Part shown: one piece after another, positions 16,413-20,772 of the stretch | Position numbering within the stretch: the first letter of the stretch is position 1 | Layout of the letters: each line of letters begins with the position of its first letter | From: Deltaproteobacteria bacterium | GTDB taxonomy: Bacteria > Desulfobacterota > Syntrophia > Syntrophales > Fen-1087 | Direction of reading: 5' to 3' | DNA: 20,772 nucleotides | Assembly: GCA_026388595.1 (NCBI GenBank) | Contig: JAPLJM010000199.1 | Location: forward strand, 1 to 20,772 | Made by a program: the position numbers and the translations under genes | Notes under the pieces: model-generated | Database searches by the model: none | Told to the model about the DNA's origin: nothing | Seen by the model: the letters and a program-made list of their open reading frames with translations, nothing else

Positions 16413-16427
16413 TGCCAAGGTAAAAAA
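16413..16427 (+). repeat. Direct repeat copy 2 (TTGYCAAGGTAAAAA)
   Basis: Second copy of the 15-base repeat seen at 15843-15857, differing at one position. It could mark a duplicated promoter or the boundary of an old insertion. Confidence 0.45.
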
Positions 16428-16457
16428 AGTCATTGCCTGCTAAATCAATATTATGGG

Positions 16458-16506
16458 GCAATACTTGGTAAAACCAAGTAGATACCAAGCAATTTTTAAG
16501 TATTGC
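16458..16506 (+). promoter_or_regulatory. Nested, mutually exclusive hairpins upstream of the redox operon
   Basis: An outer 9-bp inverted repeat pairs GCAATACTT (16458-16466) with AAGTATTGC (16498-16506). Inside it TACTTGGT (16462-16469) and ACCAAGTA (16473-16480) form a perfect 8-bp hairpin with an AAA loop, and a second ACCAAG (16484-16489) could compete for the same left arm. The outer and inner stems share bases 16462-16466, so they cannot both form fully. It lies about 130 bases before the C_GCAxxG gene. It may be an operator, an RNA switch or the end of a lost mobile element. Confidence 0.4.
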
Positions 16507-16635
16507 ATTTTGGGTGGATAAGCGCTTAGGGGTATGACAGAATAAAATAGATCCTGCTTGTTCTGTTGATGCTTTTCTGTGCAAGAGATATTGCGGATTT
16601 CAATAATATTCGAATAAATTAAGGAGGACAGATCA

Positions 16636-17175
16636 ATGACCAAAGAGGAAAAGATTGAAGCGATTCGTCAACGGGCCCGGAAGAATTTTTCTCTGGGGTA
16701 CAACTGTGCGGAATGCGTCACCGAGGCCGTATTAACTTTGGTTGATACGGGGTTGCCCCCCGAAGTGAAGAAGTTGGCCACAGGCTTTGGTGGCGGCGTG
16801 GGGCTGTATGGCGATACCTGTGGCGCTGTGGCTGGCGCGGTACTGGCCGTGGGGGCCGTACACGGAAGAAGTCAGCTTCCCGAGGGCGAAGGGAAGGAAG
16901 CGGCCATGAAGTCCAAGGAACAGCTCTACGGGAAACCCGGTCTGTATAGATTGTTCAATATCATCCCCAATCGGATTAAAAAGAAATACGGCAAGACCCT
17001 CTGTCGGGATTTAACCACTGAGTGGCAGTCCAGTTGGCTTTGCCGTGACCATGCGATCTTCTGCCGCGATCTCATCACCGAGGCGGCCGGAATAGCGGCG
17101 GAGCTGGTTCTTTCCGATAAAGATGAACTGGCCTCACAACCTTTTGAAAAGAACGTCGAAAACCTGAAAGACTAA
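16636..17175 (+). CDS. C_GCAxxG_C_C family cysteine-rich redox protein
   Basis: A 179-residue protein of the C_GCAxxG_C_C family, widespread in anaerobes and often linked to redox proteins; no reaction is established. The family pattern is visible: YNCAEC with Cys24 and Cys27, then GFGGGVGLYGDTCGAVAGAV with Cys62, and the later cysteines Cys123 (LCRDLT), Cys136 and Cys143. The cysteine layout suggests a metal or Fe-S site or a redox relay (inference). The start is clear: AGGAGG 8 bases before the ATG. It is followed after 16 bases by the probable selenoprotein oxidoreductase and so is likely its cotranscribed partner. The C-terminal segment after residue 150 is Ala/Glu rich and may be a helix. 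Confidence 0.88.
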   Translation: MTKEEKIEAIRQRARKNFSLGYNCAECVTEAVLTLVDTGLPPEVKKLATGFGGGVGLYGDTCGAVAGAVLAVGAVHGRSQLPEGEGKEAAMKSKEQLYGKPGLYRLFNIIPNRIKKKYGKTLCRDLTTEWQSSWLCRDHAIFCRDLITEAAGIAAELVLSDKDELASQPFEKNVENLKD

Positions 17176-17191
17176 CAGGAGGTCATGATTT

Positions 17192-18526
17192 ATGAGTCAG
17201 AAAATGGTCGTCATCGGCGGCGGGGCGGCGGGCCCTTCCACAGCGGCGGAAGCCAAGCGAAGGAATAAGGCCCTCGACGTAAGCATGATTGAGGGAGGCG
17301 AGTTTGTCTCGTATGCCGCGTGACCGATGCCCTATTACATCGGTGATGTAATCAAAGATTATAAAAGGCTGGTGATCCGGACGCCGGAGGCTTTTGGTAA
17401 GACGGGGATCGATGTTAAGATCAGAACCCGCGTCGAAGACCTCGATCCTCAAAAAGGCATGGTCCGCCTTTCCGACGGTTCCAGCCTCCCCTATGATATC
17501 CTGGTCATGGCCACCGGGGCCGACGCCGCCCGGCTTGATATACCGGGCGCCGATCTGGACGGGGTCTTCGTTCTGAGAAACCTTACCGATGCTCTCCGTA
17601 TCAAATCATACCTGAGCGAACGGGAATGCCGGAAGGCCGTTCTCATCGGCGGCGGATTTATTGCGATGGAGATGTGTGAGGCGCTTAGGAACTTGGGCAT
17701 CACAACAACCGTAATGATTCGGGGGTGTCGTCCGGTCACGCGCTGGGATGTCGAATATACAGACATCATTATCGAAGAGTTAAGGAAAAATAAGGTTGCT
17801 TTTGTGCCGGAAACAAAATTTCTGGCCATTGAAAGAGGAACTACAAGCCACCTCGTCCTGAAGACGGACAAAGGAGATATTGACGCCGATGTAATTTTAA
17901 TGGGTGTGGGTACCCGTCGTGATACAACCCTGACAAAGGCCGCAGGTATAGAGATGGGCGACAGCGGCGCCATCAAGGTTGATTTCCGACAGCGGACATC
18001 CGTTCCGGGGATCTATGCTGTCGGTGACTGCTGCGAGGTCTTTCACAGGGTTGCCGGGCGCTGGGTTTATCTTCCCTTGGGGGATATCGCCAACAAGCAG
18101 GGGCGCGTCGCGGGCCAGAATATCGGGGGGTACCCAGCGGAATTTCCCGGGATTGTCGGAGCACAATCCTTCAAGGTTTTCAATCTCGAAGTGGGGGCGA
18201 CGGGACTGACGGAAGAAGAGGCGACTCGATACGGATTCCAGCCCATCAGCGCCATGATTCAGGGGCTCCCCGTCGGGCGGCCCATGGCGCAGGGAGAAAA
18301 ACTGGGGGTGAAGCTGGTTGCCGACAAGGTTACGGGTAAGCTTCTGGGCGGCCAGTGTATCGGAGAAAAAGGGGCCATCCAGCGGATCTTTGCGCTGTCC
18401 GTCGCCCTGTGGTCGGGACTGGGCATCGATCAAGTGGGTTACCTGGATCTTCCCTACGCCCCGCCCTTCGGCGGCGCCTGGGATGCTATCCATGTGGCGG
18501 CCCAGGAAATTACAAAAAAGATGTAG
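17192..18526 (+). CDS. Selenocysteine-containing CoA-disulfide-reductase-like flavoprotein
   Basis: FAD- and NAD(P)H-dependent oxidoreductase of the CoA-disulfide reductase/NADH oxidase family, 444 residues if TGA at 17321-17323 is read as selenocysteine (residue 44). The start ATG has AGGAGG 9 bases upstream. The FAD-binding motif VVIGGGAAGPSTAAEAKR is at 6-23. The redox-active site SYAAUPMPYYIGD is at 40-52, with U exactly where relatives have the single catalytic Cys (S-x-x-x-C-x-x-P-Y). NAD binding is at AVLIGGGFIAMEMCEAL, the second FAD contact is GIYAVGDC, and the C-terminal LPYAPPFGGAWDAIHVAA matches the family's dimer/active-site segment. Frame, motifs and length continue perfectly across the TGA. 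Without readthrough the product would begin at 17327 and lack the FAD motif and catalytic residue. A hairpin fitting a SECIS follows. A nonsense-mutant pseudogene is the alternative, but no other damage is seen. Confidence 0.85.
17321..17352 (+). promoter_or_regulatory. Selenocysteine TGA codon with candidate bacterial SECIS
   Basis: TGA at 17321-17323 is followed by ATTACATC (17334-17341), loop GGT (17342-17344) and GATGTAAT (17345-17352), a perfect 8-bp stem. The loop starts 18 bases after the TGA and begins with G. Bacterial SECIS elements are short stem-loops just 3' of the UGA with a G at the start of the apical loop; from memory, E. coli fdhF has a GGU loop at the same distance. A second possible stem, CCGATG (17324-17329) with CATCGG (17338-17343), overlaps and would compete. 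Confidence 0.75.
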
Positions 18527-18532
18527 GGCCAT

Positions 18533-18575
18533 GGGCACATGATCGGGACGCCGGAATGGATCGGATCATGTCCCC
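18533..18575 (+). repeat. Imperfect inverted repeat after the selenoprotein gene
   Basis: GGGCACATGATC (18533-18544) and GATCATGTCCCC (18564-18575) pair over 12 positions with one mismatch around a 19-base loop, starting 6 bases after the stop codon. No T-run follows, so it is not a standard intrinsic terminator. It could protect the 3' end of the message or be a protein-binding palindrome. Confidence 0.4.
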
Positions 18576-18803
18576 GGATAGAAGCAAGGAGGAACAGAAG
18601 CGACGCGAAATGATAAAGAAGGGGGATTGGAAATCATCGCCGTCAGTATTGACGGACGGGACGGTGTCTCCTGTCAGAGCCTGGCCGCGACGTTTGCCGG
18701 CTTTATCGATTCTTGTCTCCGCAAGAAGATGCTTACCTGCTTTTATCAGGCAGACTTGTTAGGCGGCGCTCTCATGAAGCTGAATGCAGCCGGGAATTAT
18801 TAA
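18556..18803 (+). pseudogene. Small reading frame broken at a G run
   Basis: Two frames abut here. The first opens at ATG 18556 (or 18568) and reads MSPDRSKEEQKRREMIKKG. The second, one frame over, reads LEIIAVSIDGRDGVSCQSLA and continues to TAA at 18801, with the end ADLLGGALMKLNAAGNY. One extra G in the GGGGG run at 18621-18625 would join them into one protein of about 80 residues. The second frame could also start alone at TTG 18627 (58 residues), but its ribosome site would be only one base away. I do not recognise the family. Read as a recent frameshift or a sequencing error in a homopolymer; the IS element begins 10 bases after its stop. Confidence 0.4.
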
Positions 18804-18814
18804 TCAGAGCAATA

Positions 18815-18827
18815 AATAGTTTACATT
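18815..18827 (+). repeat. Left terminal inverted repeat of the IS630 element
   Basis: AATAGTTTACATT, preceded by TA. TTTACA (18820-18825) with TATAGA (18843-18848) at 17-base spacing also makes a plausible promoter for the transposase, overlapping the repeat. Confidence 0.85.
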
Positions 18828-18854
18828 TATAGTCGTTTGTGTTATAGAAGGGTC

Positions 18855-19886
18855 ATGAAGATTGAAGACGCTCGAAAACTTCCCCCTAAGGTCCAAGAAG
18901 ATATTCGTCGTAAAGCGGTAAAGGCATGTCTTAATGGGCGCAGCAAGACCGAAATTGCCGAGATATTTGGAGTCACGCGCCAGGCGGTAACAAAATGGGT
19001 TAAGGGCTATGAACAAGAAGGTCAGAAAGCTCTTAAAGCCAAGAAGCGCGGTAGGAGAAAAGGAGGCAAGAAGCTTCTTCCCTGGCAGGCGGCACAAACG
19101 GCAAAAATGGTCATGGATCGTCACCCGGATCAGTTGAAGTTGCCGTTTTATCTGTGGACACGGCAAGCGGTTGCAGCTCTGGTCGAGCGGAGATTTGGCG
19201 TGTCTTTGTCCATTTGGACCATGGGTCGGTACTTGAAGGCATGGGATTTGACTCCTCAAAAACCGATTCGCAGAGCCTATGAGCAGAATCCCCAAGCTGT
19301 GGAAAAGTGGTTGGAAGAAGAATATCCTGCCATCCAGACACAGGCGAGGGTCGAGAAAGCGAAGATATTTTGGGGAGATGAGTCCGGCCTGCGTTCCGAT
19401 CATGCGATTGGTCGCACCTATGGGCGTAAAGGGCAGACACCGGTCATCCCTATTACGGGAAAGCGATTCAAATGCAACATGATTTCGGCGCTCAGCAATA
19501 AGGGACAGCTTCATTTCATGGTCTTTCGAGAAATGTTCAATGCCGACATCTTCAATGAGTTTCTGAATCGTATGCTTCGTCAACATCGGGAGAAGATCTT
19601 TCTGATTGTGGATCGTCATCCGGTTCATCGTTCCTCTGGAGTAAAGAAGTGGCTCAAGGCTCATGAGGATCGGGTTCGTATGTTCTTCCTGCCAGGTTAT
19701 AGTCCGGAATTGAATCCGGATGAGCTTCTGAATCAAGATGTAAAATCAAATGCCCTGGGGAGAAAACGGGCCCGGAATGCACAGGATCTTGTTTCCAATA
19801 CCAGAAGCTTTCTTTGGAGTCGCCAGCGTCGACCTGAAACTGTGAAGAAATATTTCCATGGTGAACATGTCCGCTATGCAGCATAA
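18855..19886 (+). CDS. IS630-family DDE transposase
   Basis: Catalyses cut-and-paste movement of the surrounding element into TA sites; 343 residues. The N-terminal helix-turn-helix (NGRSKTEIAEIFGVTRQAVT, residues 28-46) binds the element ends, and a second winged-helix region follows (LWTRQAVAALVERRFG). The DDE/RNase H-like catalytic triad is visible: Asp175 in WGDESGL, Asp253 in LIVDRHPVH, and Glu290 in GYSPELNPDE. The second Asp is followed by Arg where most relatives have Asn (DN). The ATG at 18855 starts the typical MKIEDARKLP sequence; a TTG at 18837 is in frame but lies in the end of the element. No internal stop or frameshift is seen, so the enzyme is probably functional. Confidence 0.95.
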   Translation: MKIEDARKLPPKVQEDIRRKAVKACLNGRSKTEIAEIFGVTRQAVTKWVKGYEQEGQKALKAKKRGRRKGGKKLLPWQAAQTAKMVMDRHPDQLKLPFYLWTRQAVAALVERRFGVSLSIWTMGRYLKAWDLTPQKPIRRAYEQNPQAVEKWLEEEYPAIQTQARVEKAKIFWGDESGLRSDHAIGRTYGRKGQTPVIPITGKRFKCNMISALSNKGQLHFMVFREMFNADIFNEFLNRMLRQHREKIFLIVDRHPVHRSSGVKKWLKAHEDRVRMFFLPGYSPELNPDELLNQDVKSNALGRKRARNAQDLVSNTRSFLWSRQRRPETVKKYFHGEHVRYAA

Positions 19887-19887
19887 C

Positions 19888-19900
19888 AACGTAACCTATT
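19888..19900 (-). repeat. Right terminal inverted repeat of the IS630 element
   Basis: AACGTAACCTATT on the plus strand, the reverse complement AATAGGTTACGTT, followed by TA. It starts one base after the transposase stop codon. Confidence 0.85.
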
Positions 19901-19902
19901 TA

Positions 19903-20115
19903 ATGACCCCATTAATAGAAAACCATGAGGAACTTGAAGAGGCCAAGCAGGGATATAAAGACCTGCTTGATTCATTTTATGCTGAGGTGTCGGACTTAGT
20001 GCCCCTGAAGCAGATGAATGCTGCTCGGAGGAATCCTGAGTACTTTCTCAGGTTGATAGAATTGGCTTTGGCCTATTTTGTTGATGGGATGGAAGCGGAA
20101 GGGGAGATTCAATAG
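19903..20115 (+). CDS. Small protein of unknown function next to the IS
   Basis: A 70-residue acidic protein, starting MTPLIENHEELEEAKQGYKD, that I do not recognise. It looks wholly helical, with a coiled-coil-like first half (ENHEELEEAKQGYKDLLDSF) and an amphipathic second half (RLIELALAYFVDGMEAEGE). The ATG lies directly against the TA duplication of the IS630 element, so the insertion removed its original upstream region. The same frame continues upstream into the IS end as far as ATG 19858, which would add 15 residues encoded by the IS (MVNMSAMQHNNVTYL). Without the element the leader would read CAGAGCAATAATG. It may now be expressed only by read-through from the transposase. Translation today is uncertain. 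Confidence 0.55.
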   Translation: MTPLIENHEELEEAKQGYKDLLDSFYAEVSDLVPLKQMNAARRNPEYFLRLIELALAYFVDGMEAEGEIQ

Positions 20116-20128
20116 AAGATTTATAAAT

Positions 20129-20374
20129 ATGACGATTCATAAAATTCCAGTCAACAAACTCAGCCCTGAAGCCCTGCAAGGCGTTATAGAAGAATTTATT
20201 TCCAGATATGGAACCGATTATGGCGAAACTGAAGCTTCTCCGGAAACAAGTTTCAGGCAGGTAAAAAACAAACTAGAAAAAGGATTGGCAGTTCTCATTT
20301 TTGATAACGAGGCTGAAACCACCAATATATTCCTGACAAGTGACCCTATTTTAAAAAAGCTTGATGCACTGTAA
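20129..20374 (+). CDS. UPF0270 (YheU-like) family protein
   Basis: An 81-residue protein resembling the UPF0270/YheU family of small proteins without a known function. The conserved pattern is visible: IPVNKLSPEALQGVIEEFIS at the start, then RYGTDYGETEASPETSF, then a helix (KNKLEKGLAVLIFD) and AETTNIF. The family pattern is P-x-x-x-L-S-P-E-T-L ... G-T-D-Y-G near the N-terminus. It is about 10 residues longer at the C-terminus than the E. coli protein (SDPILKKLDAL). The ATG at 20129 was chosen because the match begins there; an upstream ATG at 20078 would overlap the previous gene. AGAAG about 10 bases upstream is a weak ribosome site. Confidence 0.8.
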   Translation: MTIHKIPVNKLSPEALQGVIEEFISRYGTDYGETEASPETSFRQVKNKLEKGLAVLIFDNEAETTNIFLTSDPILKKLDAL

Positions 20375-20424
20375 TGTTTTCATCAAGCACAGCCATTAGT
20401 TTTTTAAAGAGAAGATAAGAAATC

Positions 20425-20727
20425 ATGACTATTTCAGAATGGTTGGATAACAAGGAAGCTGAAGGCAAGAATGTTTCACACATTGTCCTGCCTGATGAAC
20501 TGGCTAATGAAGAAGCTCCTGACGAAACCATCTTTTTCAAGGAGATTAGGACGTGCAGTATCCTTTGCCCCGACAACCATCCTTTTTCTACCGTCGAGCG
20601 ATTCGGACACTGGTATTATTCCAGAGGCCGTGACAGAGAGAATGGTCCTCTCTCCAGCCTGCCACTGTGGTGGATATTCACAAAGGATGAAGAGTTGGCG
20701 ATTATAAGAGCTGAGTCCCACATATAG
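20425..20727 (+). CDS. Small hypothetical protein
   Basis: A 100-residue protein that I do not recognise. It is acidic (SEWLDNKEAEGKNVSHIVLP at the start), with the middle ILCPDNHPFSTVERFGHWYY containing two nearby aromatic pairs, and ends WWIFTKDEELAIIRAESHI. No signal peptide or membrane helix is evident. GAGAAGATAAGA 5-15 bases upstream may serve as ribosome site. It follows the UPF0270-like gene by 50 bases in the same direction. The last 45 bases of the window contain no further gene. Confidence 0.55.
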   Translation: MTISEWLDNKEAEGKNVSHIVLPDELANEEAPDETIFFKEIRTCSILCPDNHPFSTVERFGHWYYSRGRDRENGPLSSLPLWWIFTKDEELAIIRAESHI

Positions 20728-20772
20728 CAGTGACTAAATAATAATATACCATCCTGTATCTTTCCGTTAATC

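Larger units (their letters stand above)
15567..16635. other. Long intergenic region, no supported gene
   Basis: About 1.07 kb separates the divergent mutase and C_GCAxxG genes. I find no frame I would call a gene. On the minus strand two overlapping frames (about 16433-16083 and 16130-15870) look like one decayed coding segment broken by a frameshift near 16085; I cannot name its family. The region includes a candidate mutase promoter, a spaced direct repeat (15843-15857 and 16413-16427) and a nested hairpin near 16458. It probably holds the promoters of both neighbouring units plus the remains of an inserted or lost gene. Confidence 0.5.
18813..19902 (+). mobile_element. IS630-family insertion sequence, complete
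   Basis: The element proper is 18815-19900 (1086 bp) between TA dinucleotides at 18813-18814 and 19901-19902, the expected IS630 target duplication. The ends are inverted repeats: AATAGTTTACATT on the left and AATAGGTTACGTT on the right (read inward), 11 of 13 identical. One intact transposase gene fills the inside. The right end abuts the ATG of the next gene. Intact ends and gene suggest recent insertion and possible activity. Confidence 0.9.

Noticed and set aside
17321..17323. TGA as a nonsense mutation making the flavoprotein a pseudogene
   Set aside because: The rest of the gene is intact, the TGA is at the catalytic Cys, and a SECIS-like hairpin follows. Kept only as the alternative explanation.
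17324..17343. CCGATG/CATCGG 6-bp stem as the SECIS
   Set aside because: It begins directly at the TGA, has no G at the start of its loop, and is shorter than the overlapping 8-bp stem with the GGU loop, which fits known elements better.
1..20772. CRISPR array, tRNA or rRNA gene, or prophage attachment site
   Set aside because: No regularly spaced repeats, no cloverleaf-like sequence and no rRNA-like segment were recognised; apart from the IS630 element there are no phage or integrase genes.

Overview
The window is a stretch of bacterial chromosome around the replication origin. The genes suggest an anaerobic, corrinoid-using Deltaproteobacterium (Desulfobacterota, perhaps a syntroph or sulfate reducer). 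That placement is an inference from the gyrase/DnaA sequence style, the corrinoid acyl-CoA mutase, the DUF2284 and C_GCAxxG_C_C families, and a probable selenoprotein. No rRNA gene is present to confirm it.

Positions 1-10086 (minus strand) hold a co-directional replication and segregation block. In transcription order it reads rsmG, parA, parB, dnaA, dnaN, gyrB, gyrA; gyrA runs off the left edge. recF is missing from its common place between dnaN and gyrB. The dnaA-dnaN gap and the short parB-dnaA gap carry CTGTTGA-type repeats, and the dnaA-dnaN gap also has an AT-rich tract. Together they are the best oriC candidates. A TrmJ/TrmH-type RNA methyltransferase gene diverges from rsmG at 10217.

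Positions 10988-15566 (minus strand) hold an adenosylcobalamin acyl-CoA mutase cluster: large subunit, separate B12-binding subunit, MeaB-type GTPase chaperone, corrinoid adenosyltransferase, a DUF2284 cysteine-rich protein and a 65-residue unknown. The mutase would usually be called methylmalonyl-CoA mutase. However, its two main specificity positions are Phe89 and Gln207, the isobutyryl-CoA mutase pattern, and the 560 + 134 residue split matches IcmA/IcmB. A strong intrinsic terminator ends the mutase-meaB unit only about 20 bases before the cobO start codon.

Positions 15567-16635 contain no gene I can support; they hold hairpins, a spaced direct repeat and decayed coding-like frames. Positions 16636-18526 (plus strand) are a two-gene unit: a C_GCAxxG_C_C family protein, then an FAD/NAD(P)H CoA-disulfide-reductase-like enzyme whose redox-active cysteine codon is an in-frame TGA. 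An 8-bp hairpin with a GGU loop starts 10 nt after that TGA. This is the pattern of a selenocysteine codon with a bacterial SECIS, and it is the most interesting item in the window. Ordinary gene calling would truncate the protein by about 45 residues and lose its active site.

Positions 18527-20772 are a remodelled accessory stretch: a small reading frame broken at a G run, a complete IS630-family element (inverted repeats, TA duplication, intact DDE transposase) inserted directly against the start codon of a small gene, a UPF0270/YheU-like gene, and one more small unknown gene.
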